From Ichthyophis bannanicus (taxonomy: Eukaryota > Chordata > Amphibia > Gymnophiona > Ichthyophiidae): a stretch of DNA of 64,000 nucleotides. The stretch spans positions 593,246,438 through 593,310,437 of the forward strand of contig CM066033.1 in the NCBI GenBank assembly GCA_033557465.1. The letters run 5' to 3'. The number at the start of each line of letters is the position of its first letter. Position 1 is the first letter of the stretch. The translations under genes and the position numbers were made by a program. This document shows positions 11,017-22,038 of this stretch, piece by piece. The notes under the pieces are model-generated. The model did not search any database, was not told where the DNA came from, and saw only the letters and a list, made by a program, of their open reading frames with translations.

Positions 11017-11465
11017 TGAGCAGGCCATAAGGTTTAGCTGTGGGTAACCCTCCCCCAGCCATGAGGATTTTACATAGTGATCAGCTTGCTAAGAAAAGAC
11101 ATAAAGGTTTCAGTAGGCACCCTTCCCCCCCTCTAGGCCTGAGCACAATACCCTCTTGCCCAGAAATCAGCAGACCACAGCATACCGGTTTGGGCAGGTC
11201 ACCCAGGCACCTTCCCAGGGGCTACTGATTGGTGGACAGAAAATACCTGAGACGAATGAGATCGTAGAATGAGTTTAAAATTGTACTGTATATAAGACAT
11301 TGTGGGACGTCCTTCGTGGCTCAGATTTTTTTGTGGAGACTGCCAGCACTCTGTCTGAGCCTGTGCGCACATTAAAAGATTCTGTTTGCATTCCAGCCTG
11401 TCTGTGTGTTTCCTTCTGTGGGTGAGAGAGAGAATGAGAGCTTTTTCACAGCATTTGCTGCAACA
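11017..11465 (+). repeat. 3' LTR of the provirus
   Basis: It is 449 bp from TGAGCAGGCC to TTGCTGCAACA. It is nearly identical to the 5' LTR and has the same TATA-like and ATTAAA signals. The flanking AAAG (11466-11469) matches the repeat before the 5' LTR. Confidence 0.92.
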
Positions 11466-11469
11466 AAAG

Positions 11470-12400
11470 GACAAAAACACCCAGAAACAATAAGTGAATC
11501 CCCCAGGAGTTTAAGAATTGAAAATATTTTAATGAATCCCCTCCAGGCTTTGAGAAAGTCAAGTAAAGAAGAAGAGTTTAATTGACTGCTGAAACAAAGC
11601 TCACAAAATAGAGAGCAGGGGCTGAACAGTTCTGCACTGACAAATAATACATCAGAGTGATAACTAGGCAAAGGCTGTGGAGTGAAGCAAACTACGGAGG
11701 GGCAGAGCCATGCAAATCTGATTGGTTGCATTAATGGACCATTGTCATTTGCACACACAAATGATATTATTTCTAAACTGAGGTACATGTGTTGGAAAAT
11801 ACATTGGGGAAGGCAGGACTGAGTCCACTGGAGAGGTGGACCTTTACACCCTGACCTATAAAGGCAGGGCTCAGGAGTGCATCTCCATCAACTCAGGGAA
11901 ATTCAGTCAGCTTTATAGCATGGAGAAATTGCACATGTTCTCTCTCTCTGATTTCACTAAGTTTGGAAAAAGCAGGGATGTCATTTCTGGTGATGGATAT
12001 CTATTCTAGAAGAAAAATAGCTTGTTGGACTTTGACCAGTGACCCTTCCAGATCAGAGGTGGCAAGTGCGGCAGGGAAGGTGGTATTTCAGCAGAAGTGG
12101 CAAGTGCAGCAGAGGACTGGCAACTCATTCTGGTAACAGGATTTAAGAAAACTAAAGGTTTAGGTAGCTAATTGGTATTACTATAGGGGTGTGCTTCAGG
12201 GAGATTAATGTCTGAATTGTTAAACACACAGAGGTGTAAAAGATATTCAAGCAGTTCTTGTGTGGAACAGACAAAGGGATCTAGGCCATGGCTGTCACAC
12301 CAGACAGCAAAACCTCTTCCATTTGCAAGAGTAAGATTTTCTAGAAGAGGCCCCGCTGGGGGCCAAAAGGACTTTAATTACAGATTGAGCTCAGACTACT
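11470..12400. other. Intronic sequence, nothing recognised
   Basis: No gene or clear repeat boundary was seen. The left limit of the following DIRS remnant is not sharp and may fall in this stretch. Confidence 0.5.
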
Positions 12401-13037
12401 TTAGCCTCTAAATATCCACGCCATGAAGGACAAGGACTAGATGCTGGGGTGCAACATCATCCTACTATCCTGCGATATCATATCTGGTGCATGGCCAAGC
12501 CAAAGCAGCTCATGACTGGAGAGCAGTAGCAGGAGAGGAAACCAGGGCTATCTGAACCAGTAGGGAGAAATGAGAATCATCATGCCTCCATTTGTTTTGA
12601 GCTACAGGAGGGTCTTTGCTATGAGAGTATTGTAGGATATGCATACAGAAGACCCCCCAATTCCAATTTAGGAAGAAAGCATCAGAGACTAGTCTGCTGT
12701 GATCTTACTTTGGAGCAAAGCTGAGCCACCTGAGCATTCTGCAGGGTGACGGACAGATTGAGTGGGTGCCCCACTCTTGAAAAATGCAAGTCCCAACCTC
12801 CCTGTCCAGTGTCCACTTGTGTAGCTGGAGGACTTGACTCAGTCTGTCTGCCAGAGTATGTTACTCATCTGGCAGGTACGTGGCTCTCAAGTCCATCCTG
12901 TGTGCGATGGCAAACTTCACCAACCTGTCTGCATCCCAATACAAGAGGTACAAACCCATTCCTCCCTGCTTGTTGATGTGGAACACGGCAACTTGATTGT
13001 CAGTCTGAATCAGAGCAATTTGTTTGGTCAGCCAATC

Positions 13038-13439
13038 TCAGAAAGCCTTTAGAGCATTTGCCACCGCTCTTAGTTCCAAGAAGTTGATATGATGGAGATT
13101 TTCTTGGATAGACCAATCGTCCAGGGTGTGCAACTCATCAAGATGAGCTCCCCATCCCAGCTTGGATGTGTCTTTCATCAGAACCCTTTGGGGTGGAGCA
13201 ATTTGGAAAGGAAGACCTTTGAGAAAATTGTGGTGGACTGTCCACCTGTGTAATGACTGAACGAGAGTGGCAGTGACACACAAACGATCCCCGAATTGAC
13301 CCGTGGCCTGGTCCATTGAGTTCTCAGAGTCCATTGAGCTTGCCTCATTTGGAGGTATGCCAAAAGGTATGATATGTATTGTAGAGGCCATGTGGCCTAG
13401 TACAGTCAACATCCTGAAAGCTGATACCTGCTGACTCAA
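13038..13439 (-). pseudogene. DIRS RNase H and RT-thumb remnant (copy B)
   Basis: The translation contains LGHMASTIHIIPFG, matching LGHMASTVHVVPYA of copy A. An RNase H start follows, with KLGWGAHL and then INFLELRAVANAL, equivalent to MGWGAHL and INLLELRAIFLAL in copy A. It is truncated before the later catalytic Asp residues and isolated from the RT by stops. Confidence 0.7.
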
Positions 13440-13479
13440 TTGAGTTCTTGCACAAGTGCTATAAATCTGTGAAGTCAGT

Positions 13480-14040
13480 CATGCGGTAGGAAGGCTCTCA
13501 CCTGAGTCGTGTTGAGCTGGGCTCCTATGAATTCCAATTGTTGGGTGGGCTGAAAGTTGGACTTGTGGTAAATTTACACCAAACCCTAGTAATTCCAACA
13601 CCTGAATGGTCAATCATGTTAATTTTTGGAGTCCTTCTGAAGTGGTACTCTTGATCAGACAATTGCCAAGATAGGAGAGGACATACACTTCTAGTGTCCG
13701 GAGGTATGCTGTCTCTACCACAAGGCATTTTATGAACATGCAAAGCACTGAGGCTAGGCCAAAAGGCAACACTGTACTGGAAGTGTCTCCCTAGGACAAA
13801 TCTGAGATATCTCCTGTGAGCGGGATATATCTGTATACACATCCTTCAAATCCAGGGAGCATTGGCAAATCTCCTTTTTGAAGGCCTAGATAAAATCATT
13901 CTGAACTTTTCTTATCAAGAACAAATCTCTTAGGTCTAAGATGGGATGCTATCCCCCCCCCCCCTATTTTCATGGAGGATCATGATGTACCTGGAATAAA
14001 ACCCCTGACCTCTTTGCTCTGGCGGCACAAGCTCGATCAT
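13480..14040 (-). pseudogene. DIRS reverse transcriptase remnant (copy B)
   Basis: Pieces such as IYPAHRRYLRFVLGRHFQY match HPTHRRFLWFLFQGKHYQY of copy A, after which the frame is lost. The DNA aligns with about 24360-24720 of copy A in the same order. It is non-functional. Confidence 0.65.
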
Positions 14041-15001
14041 GAGATCTGACAAGGTGGAAGTGATTTCTCTTTAGCAGTTCCTGATGCACCATCATGGAAG
14101 TTTAGTGGTAGTTCCAATAAATGTAACTCGTAACTGCTTTGGATGATCTGTAGAACTCATGAGTCTGAGTTTATGAGGGGGCCACCTTTGGGCAAAGAGT
14201 GAGCCTTCTCCTGACTGGAGTTTTTTCCATGGCAGCAAACATCTGAGGAACCAGCTGGTCCTTCTGAGGCTTTTCTTGACTCTGTTGGTGAGGTGCCCGT
14301 TTTGGCTGGGAGGTTTGGGGTTCAGGAAAGTACCTACACCTACGAGAGTAATAGGTCTTTGTCTGCCCCCTCCTTGGTACCTCCTGTGATAGGAGGCTGG
14401 CTTGGATGTGCACCTTAAAAGATTACGAAGGGTAATATGCTGTCTTTCTATGAAGCCAACCTTCTCCAACCTGTTCCCTAAAAAGATTCTCTCCATGGCA
14501 CAGCACGTTAGCGAGCTTGGTCTGCACAGATTGTTTCAGGTCTGAGGACTGGAACCAGGCAAGTCTCTAGGAGCCAATACCTATGGAAGAAGCTCTCAAT
14601 GCCGTTTCAAAGATGTCACAGATTGCCTGGACCATGAACTTCAAGCAGTCCTTACCGTGAGCCACCAGGGAATGATATTGCTCCAGTTTCTGTGGAGGGA
14701 GACACAGACAGCTCGGCAAGGTCACACATGATGTTCTTCAAGAATATGTCCATACAGAGCTGATAAGAGGTCACATAAGCTACTGGCATGGAGCTCTGAA
14801 ACTACCTTCTCCCTAAAGTGTCCAGTGTTCGAATGTCCCTCTCCGGGGGGCGCTGAGAAATGAGTCTTGGTACTCTTAGACCTCTTTAGAGTTGATTCGA
14901 CCACCAAGGAATGATGAGGAAGCTGAGACTTCTCTAATACAGGAGTCTTCTGAACACGGTATATAGAGTCAAGCTTTCTACTTACTGGATGCACAATGAG
15001 G

Positions 15002-15193
15002 AAAGGTCCATAAACCATTATTAAGAAGTGACCGAAGATATCAATGCTTGACCCAGTACAAGCATTGTGGAACTTGTGTCTCTTGGGGAAACTGCTAGGT
15101 ACATATGACCTAGATTGGCCACTGTTGGAAACAGAATACCGGGCTTGATGGACCTTGGTCTGACCCAGTATGGCATATCTTATGTTCTTATGA
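15002..15193 (+). mobile_element. CR1 3' end inserted in DIRS copy B
   Basis: It begins AAGGTCCATAAACCATTATT and runs through GGACCTTGGTCTGACCCAG to a terminal CTTATGTTCTTATG. It aligns with the 3' end of the CR1 at 61390-61575. It is severely 5'-truncated, as is usual for CR1. Confidence 0.85.
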
Positions 15194-16470
15194 GGGGGTC
15201 CTCCCACATTCTCATCTGCACTCTCTGCAGGATGCAATGCACAGGCACTGTCACCATTCCTTAAGGACTGAGAATTGCTGCAGGATCTCCAACTCTTCTG
15301 CCCTGGGCTCAATCTCCCATATCCCTCACAAAACTCCTAGGCAGCCATGCCCACAGAAGGGGACTTGTGCCACTCATGAAGTGGAGAAGAGCCCGATGGG
15401 AGCTCAGGAGACCCATCCTCTGACAGGTCTTCTGATTCCACATCTTTCACCCAGCCTGACTCAGACTCAGAGAGGAAGTTGAAGTACTTCTGAGTCATTG
15501 CCTGGATCTCTCTCCTGGTCTAAGGGGATGGGGAGCTCCTTTGGGAATGATGATGCATCAATGCTCTTCTAGATCTCAAGGGTGCATTGGACCCCGAGAC
15601 TAGAGAGGGATATCAACCAGACAGGTACAGGTGTCATGGCCCTTCAATGCCCTGATGTTAATGCATCTCCTGCAGGCAAGGCATGCATCTCGAGGACTGG
15701 CTGCATGACAGCTGAAGTTGAGGTCCCAGCATGCTGCACTGCTAAGAGTGCTATGATGTGCTCCTTGAGAGCTTGCAGAAGATACTTCTCCGTGGCTGAC
15801 TATTCTGAAGGCTGTGGGCCTGCAGCTACTTCGCTTAATGTAGCCAGTGACTGTACAAGGGTATCAGCTGCTTGGCCTTGGCAGGCTGTTGATACCCCTC
15901 CGATGTTTTGGAGGATGAGCTCACCTCCCTTTGGGACAGCTTCAAAGGGTACTCTCGTGGACTATCATTTTCAATGCCTGGCCTTGATGGGCTCTGACGC
16001 CAATGCACCAGAGTCTTCACTAGGTGCTCTGTTCAATCATCCCTCGGCATTGCTGAAGCCAAAGCCAAATCCTTCCTCATCTTCGGGTGGAGATCGATTG
16101 ATGGCCGATGCTCTGGGCACTATGAGTGCTAGGATCCAAGTGGCTTGGGAACTCCTCGATGTCGATGCATCACCAGTGGCTGATGCAGCCTTTGAAGCCA
16201 TGGAGACTGCTGCAGTCGATGCCGCTCGATCGGATTTGTGAGTGTCAAAAAGCAATTTGCTCTGTTTCTCTTGACCTTTGAGGCCTCTTCTTGTCATCTG
16301 CAAAACACAAGTTACAAGAAGAGGGCTGATGACTGGATCCCCAGTACTGGAGGCACCAGCTATGTGTATCCGTGGTGGATATGCTCCTAGTACACTCTGT
16401 ACATTTCTTAAACTCACTGGCAGCTTTCTAGGACATGTTGCCTGGGAAAATAGCCGCAGCAAAATCAAAC
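15194..16470 (-). pseudogene. DIRS gag-like ORF remnant (copy B)
   Basis: The minus-strand frame at 16468-16037 reads a segment with KSDRAASTAAVSMASK, comparable with the Ser/Ala-rich stretch near residue 60 of the copy A gag-like protein. The frame at about 14990-14880 reads KLDSIYRVQKTPVL, equivalent to RLDTMYRVPPCPGF in copy A. The long plus-strand frame at 15582-16241 is antisense to this and has no family features. Confidence 0.55.
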
Positions 16471-16739
16471 GGTTTGATTTTTGAAGCAGAGCCAGACTGA
16501 AGCACTAGCGCCTAAGGGGGCAGAAGTGCCGCGAAAAAAAAAGGATTGAGGGAGAAAACTTTAAAAAGAGAAAAGAGAACTGTGATGGCAGGTGAAAGGC
16601 AAAAACCAGAGCACAGAAACCCCATGGGGTAAAGGAAGTGGGTGGTCATGATTGTTGAGTTTAACAAAGTCTCAGGAGGGGGAGGTGTTTAAAATACTGC
16701 TGAAGGGTCACCTAAGGTGCCCAATATCCTTGCACTGAT

Positions 16740-18716
16740 CTAGAGTGTGGAGAATTGTATTAGTAAGTCAGGCCCTCAGACAGGCTATGGGTAGAGAGAA
16801 TGAGGTGGGTGAAAAGCATCTGTATTTGGAAAAACTTAGAGAAGCTAGCAAAGTAGTCAAGAAGGCAAAGATTCAAAAGGAGGAGGAAATAGCCAATGCA
16901 ATAAAATGGGGGGATAAGACATTTTTCAGATATATTAGTGAGAAGAGGAAGAGCAAAAGTGGTATTGTCAGACTCAAGAGTGCAGGGGGGGAATATGTAG
17001 AAGCTGATAAGGATAAAGCGGAATTGCTTAACAAATATTTTTGTTCTGTGTTCACAGATGAAGAACCAGGAGCAGGACCTCAGAAAACACCCACAAATAA
17101 GAACAGAAGCGAGGGACATCTTGAACTATTTTCAGAAGACTGTGTTCGTGAGAAACTAGCTCAACTTAAAGTAGATAAAGCGATGGGACCGGATGGGATA
17201 CACCCTAGAATACTGAGGGAACTTGGGGACGTTCTAGCAGCTCCACTGACTGACCTTTTCAATGCCTCGTTGGAGTCAGGAGTGGTGCCAAAGGACTGGA
17301 GAGAGGCTCATGTGGTGCCTTTACACAAAAGCGGAAGTAAGGATGTGGTTGAAAACTACAGGCCGGTTAGTTTAACTTCGGTGGTGAGTAAATTATTGGA
17401 AACGCTGCTGAAAGAGAAAATAGTGAGGTTTCTGGAGTCCAGCGGATTACAGGATCCGAGGCAGCATGGATTCACCAGAGGCAGGTCTTGTCAGACAAAT
17501 CTGATTGATTTTTTTGACTGGGTGACCAGGGAGTTGGACCGAGGGAGAGCTCTAGATGTGGTGTATTTAGATTTCCGTAAAGCCTTTGACACTGTTCCTC
17601 ACAGGCGACTTATAAACAAACTGAGCACCCTAGGGATGGACCCTAAAGTTACTGCTTGGGTTAGAAATTGGTTGGGTGGGAGGCGACAAAGAGTACAAGT
17701 AAATGGAGCTCACTCTGAGGAGAAGGATGTTACCAGTGGTGTGCCCCAGGGATCTGTCCTTGGTCCAATTCTTTTTAACATCTTTGTTAGTGATATAGCG
17801 GAAGGGCTGTCGGGTAAGGTTTGCCTCTTTGCGGATGATACCAAAATCTGCAATAGAGTAGACACCCAGGAAGGGGTAGATAACATGAGGAGGGATCTAG
17901 CTAAGCTTGAAGAATGGTCTAGAATTTGGCAGCTGGGATTTAATGTTAAAAAATGTAAGGTCATGCATTTGGGCTGCAGCAATCCAAGGGAGCAATACAG
18001 TATAGGAGGTGAAGTACTTTTGTCCACTAAAGAAGAGCGGGACCTAGGCGTGGTTGTGTCTGATGATCTTAAAGTAGCTAAACAGGTGGAAAAGGCGACA
18101 GCAAAAGCTAGAAGGATGCTTGGGTGCATACGGAGAGGAATGGCTAGCAGAAAAAAGGAGGTGATAATGCCTCTGTATAAGTCTTTGGTGCGACCTCATT
18201 TGGAGTATGGTGTGCAATTCTGGAGACCGCACCTTCAAAAGGATGTGCACAGGATGGAGTCGGTGCAGAGGGTTGCTACCAAAATGATTAATGGGCTTCA
18301 TTATAAAGCATATGAGGACAGACTTAAGGATCTTAATATGTACACCTTAGAGGAAAGGCGGGATAGAGGTGATATGATTGAGATGTTTAAATGCCTCCGT
18401 GGCATAAATGTTCAGGGAGAGAGCCTCTTTCAATTGAAAGCAAGTTCTGCTACGAGGGGACATGGGATGAGGGTGAAGGGAGATAGATTCAGGAGTGATA
18501 TGCGGAAATATTTCTTTACGGAAAGAGTAGTGGATCCGTGGAATAGTCTCCCAATGGAGGTGGTAGAGATGAGGACAGTAACTGAATTCAAGAAAGCATG
18601 GGACCAACACAGAGGATCTCTAAAGGCAAAAAGTGGACTGTTGTAGTTGTTATGGAAGGACAGACTAGATAGGCCATGTGGTCTTTTTCTGTCGTCATAT
18701 TTCTATGTTTCTATGT
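16740..18716 (+). mobile_element. CR1-type LINE, copy 1, 5'-truncated
   Basis: From about 16812 the sequence is nearly identical to 43475-45376 (copy 2). It lacks the endonuclease and esterase parts. The 3' UTR contains TAGGCCATGTGGTC and ends in TTTCTATGTTTCTATG, the short ATTCTATG-type repeat that marks CR1 3' ends. No target duplication is obvious. Confidence 0.9.
16745..18646 (+). CDS. CR1 reverse transcriptase, open 633-codon frame
   Basis: This is the ORF2 C-terminal two thirds of a CR1 LINE, for target-primed reverse transcription. The RT blocks are complete and in order: DKAMGPDGIHPR (about residue 143), ENYRPVSLTS (about 203), LDFRKAFDTVPH (about 277), GVPQGSVLGPILFN (about 331) and LFADDTKICN (about 361), with the catalytic Asp pair. 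A C-terminal domain follows (VRPHLEYGVQFW, FFTERVVDPWNSLP). The EN domain is missing because of 5' truncation, so the first codons are probably read from flanking DNA and the Met is not a natural start. No stop or frameshift is present, unlike in copy 2. It has no promoter of its own, and expression as drawn is doubtful. Confidence 0.85.
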   Translation: MWRIVLVSQALRQAMGRENEVGEKHLYLEKLREASKVVKKAKIQKEEEIANAIKWGDKTFFRYISEKRKSKSGIVRLKSAGGEYVEADKDKAELLNKYFCSVFTDEEPGAGPQKTPTNKNRSEGHLELFSEDCVREKLAQLKVDKAMGPDGIHPRILRELGDVLAAPLTDLFNASLESGVVPKDWREAHVVPLHKSGSKDVVENYRPVSLTSVVSKLLETLLKEKIVRFLESSGLQDPRQHGFTRGRSCQTNLIDFFDWVTRELDRGRALDVVYLDFRKAFDTVPHRRLINKLSTLGMDPKVTAWVRNWLGGRRQRVQVNGAHSEEKDVTSGVPQGSVLGPILFNIFVSDIAEGLSGKVCLFADDTKICNRVDTQEGVDNMRRDLAKLEEWSRIWQLGFNVKKCKVMHLGCSNPREQYSIGGEVLLSTKEERDLGVVVSDDLKVAKQVEKATAKARRMLGCIRRGMASRKKEVIMPLYKSLVRPHLEYGVQFWRPHLQKDVHRMESVQRVATKMINGLHYKAYEDRLKDLNMYTLEERRDRGDMIEMFKCLRGINVQGESLFQLKASSATRGHGMRVKGDRFRSDMRKYFFTERVVDPWNSLPMEVVEMRTVTEFKKAWDQHRGSLKAKSGLL

Positions 18717-20540
18717 AAATGCTATATATTCCTTCTCTCTTAAGAGTATGAAGTTAAACTGCACATGCATATGCCCTCCTTTCCCCATTTGCCTCTAATC
18801 ACTAACATTTTGGGCATTTGGAATGAGCCCATAATACTCTGCACAGGATCTGGTTTCAAAAACTTACCAAGTTGATCATGGCCCACTCAAGTTCTATAAT
18901 TAAAATATCTCCTCACTGGACAACAAAGACACAGCAAAGCTATAAATAAGTTTTTAAAGAGCTAAAACAAGAACTCTGATCCATTCCAACCTCAAAATTA
19001 TCAACAGTTTAGGAGACATCTAGTAGCAAAGTGCTTAAGCCATTATCACAATAAGAGCGCACAAATCTTCCTCCAGTGCTTGTAGGTCCCTGGGTACTTT
19101 GTGACGTTCCTCTTTGAAGCTCCTGCAGGACAGTCTCTGTCCTCTGGATTCTGCAGGGGCAAAGCAAGCAAGGCAAAGAATGTGCAGGGTTTTAAAAATA
19201 TAAATACCCAAGTGTATTTCTGTGGGTGCATCCCAGCCCCATAGTTATTGGGGGAGGGAGGGAGGGAGAGGAAATTATTGAGGGTTATTTTTTGGCCACT
19301 ATATATCTATTTATCTAGAGAAATCCCTTTGAAAACTGTCCTTGCATCACTCTGCTTGAGGCTGGGGGGCTGAAACCGGGGCTACCACAGCTAGCCTTTT
19401 CATACTAAAGCACAGGATAAAACCAGGGGTATCCAACGTATAGCCCATCTGATCTTGAGATGTGGCCCACTTGAGATCTTTTAAAAAAATAATTTTTCAC
19501 ACATGATTTTGAAGAATTGCAGAGCTGTTTGGTGGATACGGAATCTTTTTTTTTAGAAAAGGTTCACAGATTTTGATGAGCATAAATCATGTTCACATGC
19601 AGCCAGTGCATATGTGGATTTCTGGTCATGTGGTCCAGAGGTGAAATAACTCCCAGCTTCAGTCTCTTCTGAGATTCTTGAACAGGGATGCCAAGGGACA
19701 CCCCTAAAAAGGGAGACTGGTCCTAGACTTCTCACAACTCCCTATCCTAATGTATTAGGACATCTGTAGCACCGATTTCAAAACAGATGTACAATTTTAA
19801 ATTTAAGCCCTGAACCAACCAGAAGGCTCCCTCCTTGAACAGAACCATTTGACAGCTCTGCTGAAGCTGCCGTCTGCATTAAGAGATGTAAACATAAGAC
19901 ACGGTTCAAGGATATTATAGCAAGGGTCCCGTTTATGAAAGCTCGATGATCTGTTACCATTTCTCTCAAACATGGGACTTTATTCAGAAAGGAACTTTTA
20001 CCATTCTATGCCTATGGGAAAAAAATCTTTATTTAGCACACCTAATTATCTGGTGTCATCTCCAATACTCACGTTTCTTAACACCAAGAAACCTGAATGT
20101 GCTAATTTAAAGTGTAAAAACATACATCTTAAACTTAGCAAGACAGCACACTTTGAAGTTACAGCAGGATGTCACAGCCTAAGGATGCTTTAATTCGATC
20201 TTTTGTCCTTCTCAGGAGGGATGTGTTAATGCAATTACTATTGTATCCTAACTGCATATCCGACACCGGCGTTCCTCTCCCCTTACCTACTACTGAAGTC
20301 ATGCAGTATATGTCTAACACTGGCCTTGCTACAACAAGCAGGAGACGGGTAAAGGACCGACAACCTGTCTTCTATCACCAAACTTATCCATGGGAGTGGT
20401 CAGGTGTCCAGCTTTATACAGTATAGTCCAATTTCTCAAAAGAAACTGCCCCATGTCCTTAAGCAAATTCAGGATGTAAGATTCCGTTTTACAGCCTGGC
20501 CACACATAGCAAAAGGAGTGGAGGAGCAGTCTACCAATTA
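18717..20540. other. Intronic sequence with a likely small hAT fragment
   Basis: No gene was seen. At 19424 a hAT-like end (CAGGGGTATCC) is matched by a complementary end near 19706 (GGACACCCCT on plus), giving a possible 283-bp non-autonomous hAT. It shares internal words with about 4333-4450. No clean 8-bp target duplication could be set. Confidence 0.45.
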
Positions 20541-20755
20541 CAGCAGTGGGCTGAGAACCAGGTAGGCAAGGGTTCAAATCCCATTACTACTACTTATGAT
20601 CTTGAGCAAGTCACTTAACCTCCACTATCTCAGATACAAACTTAAATTTGAAAGTCCTACAGGGATAGGGCAATGCTTATTGTACCCAAAAGTAAGTTGC
20701 TTTGAGTTACCACTTAAAAAGGGCATGGCCTAAATCCAAAGAAATAATCAACTAT
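20540..20755 (+). mobile_element. MIR-like tRNA-derived SINE
   Basis: A box-B-like GGTTCAAATCCC at 20571-20582 is followed by a core, CTTGAGCAAGTCACTTAACCTCC, which resembles the MIR/CORE SINE body. After this comes a tail with AAGTTGCTTTGAGTTACC. A related copy lies at about 59800-59990. Confidence 0.7.
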
Positions 20756-20929
20756 AATACACATGGGCAGACCCAGGAATTTAAAAAGGGCAATTCATGA
20801 TCACCCTTTGCTCCTCCTCTCAAATCTCATTTTTCTTTTCTTTCCATTCCATCTAGCCCTCTCTCTCTCTCTTTACTCTGCTCTGCACCTGTCACAACCA
20901 AACACTGATAATGGCACAAATGCCTCCTA

Positions 20930-21589
20930 CAGCTGGACATAACAGATGGCCCTCATAATGGCAAACGGATACACACAGGCAACTTCAGTGCCAGAGTTGG
21001 CTGCAATATAGCCTCATGGAACTAAGTGCTAGAACACCATTGCAATGGCAAAGCCAACTCAAACCGTCTACTGCTTCTGTTCAAATGCAATGAATGTAAA
21101 CTTATAATTGCCAAACACCAAGACAACATGGATGCACCCCAGCCCTCTAATCCAGTCTACATCACTATCAGATATACAGACTACCTGTGCTACAAGAGGT
21201 GCAGACTGCTGCTGCGATATAGTCAGAAGCCAAAATGTCCCTCCCATATACAGCCGAAAACCAACAATATAGGCAACAGCCTCCAAGGAAATTGAACATC
21301 ACAGCTCCCATGCTCCAACTTAAGACATAGGCTGTGGACCAGCATGAAGCAAATTTTACGATGCAAGGGATGATGTTTTTGGCTTCATCAAAAAGAAGCA
21401 CCAGGACTGTTCTGAAGAAACAGGCACAGAGATAGCTTAAGTTCTAGATGAGAAACACGTTTCACAGTGCATACATCACTGACAAGCCCCTGCGAAAGAA
21501 GGCTTGCCACATCCAAGTCAAGCACGAGGCTCAGAACTGACAAAAACAAATGAGGAGAGAGCCAGAGAACTGCAAGAAGCAGCAGCTAA
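20930..21589 (+). pseudogene. RTE-like LINE, endonuclease part (before DIRS insertion)
   Basis: The frame at 21026-21295 contains NSNRLLLLFKCNECKLIIAK followed by a degenerate WMHP-like patch, resembling the end of the apurinic-type endonuclease in RTE-like vertebrate LINEs. The matching RT part is at 27220-27850, beyond the DIRS element, in the same orientation. It is heavily mutated. Confidence 0.55.
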
Positions 21590-21775
21590 AGCACAGTTAT
21601 TTACCTGTAACAGGTGATCTCTGGGAACAGCAGGAATAAGTCTTCACATATGGGTATCGTCGGTACCGACGGAGCCTGCACGGGAACGCTCCCCAGCGTC
21701 CAATAGGAAAGCTTTTGGGAGCATCCCACAGCGCCTGCGTGCTGCCTTCCCGCCTTTCCCATCAAAGAGAGAGAG
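21590..21775 (+). repeat. DIRS left inverted terminal repeat
   Basis: After a terminus-specific first 45 bp or so (TTACCTGTAACAGGTGATCT and on), the stretch from AGTCTTCACATATGGGTATC to about GCCTTCCCGCCTTTCCCA is nearly identical, inverted, to the right repeat. It holds the palindrome CGTCGGTACCGACG. Confidence 0.88.
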
Positions 21776-21827
21776 AAAAGGAAAGATAGATAGCGAGATA
21801 CAACTCCTAGGGAAGGTGGGTGGGTTG

Positions 21828-21915
21828 TGAAGACTTATTCCTGCTGTTCCCAGAGATCACCTGTTACAGGTAAGTAACTGTGCTATCTCCAGGAACAAGC
21901 AGGAATGAGTCTTCA
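21828..21915. repeat. DIRS internal complementary region
   Basis: The first half (about 21836-21875) is the reverse complement of the left extreme end at about 21604-21650. The second half (about 21880-21915) is complementary to the right extreme end at about 27165-27212. The two meet at GTAAGTAACTGTGCTATCTC. In DIRS elements this region is thought to template the end junction of a circular intermediate. Confidence 0.88.
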
Positions 21916-22038
21916 CATATGGGGACACCCTAGCTGCAGATGCCAGGGGAAGACCCCAGAGTTGTGTGTCCCTGAAAAGGGCTCCACCTCCCCCCATGGA
22001 TCTCTGGCATCCAACCAGGGTAGGTGGGTAGGAGTTGA

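Larger units (their letters stand above)
5602..11465 (+). mobile_element. Endogenous retrovirus, gammaretrovirus-like (ERV1), degraded provirus
   Basis: Two nearly identical LTRs (5602-6052 and 11017-11465) enclose 4964 bp. The target duplication is AAAG, 4 bp, at 5598-5601 and 11466-11469, as is usual for gammaretrovirus-like elements. A PBS-like site follows the first LTR and a purine tract precedes the second. Internal coding capacity is almost gone: I see weak integrase C-terminal remnants near 9090-9560 and a transmembrane envelope fragment near 10640-10960, in broken frames, and no credible gag, protease or RT. The internal region is shorter than a complete provirus, so large deletions are likely. 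It cannot encode a functional virus. Confidence 0.88.
12400..16500 (-). mobile_element. DIRS-type retrotransposon, decayed copy B
   Basis: On the minus strand, fragments of the domains seen in the better copy at 21590-27214 follow in the same order: a Ser/Ala-rich gag-like part with Glu-rich blocks (about 16470-15200), RT pieces (about 14040-13480), RNase H (13439-13038), and the region overlapping the recombinase frame (12980-12400). All frames are interrupted. No terminal repeats were found at either edge. A CR1 3' end is inserted at about 15002-15193. Confidence 0.75.

Noticed and set aside
15582..16241. 219-codon plus-strand ORF
   Set aside because: It lies antisense to the DIRS copy B gag-like remnant and shows no family motif; its composition mirrors the other strand.
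16640..16745. Possible shared repeat with 58745-58860 (GATTGTTGAGTTTAA-type words)
   Set aside because: Similarity is short and partly low-complexity; boundaries cannot be set.
20571..20582. tRNA gene
   Set aside because: The box-B-like word is there, but no cloverleaf or box A of tRNA quality; it fits a SINE.
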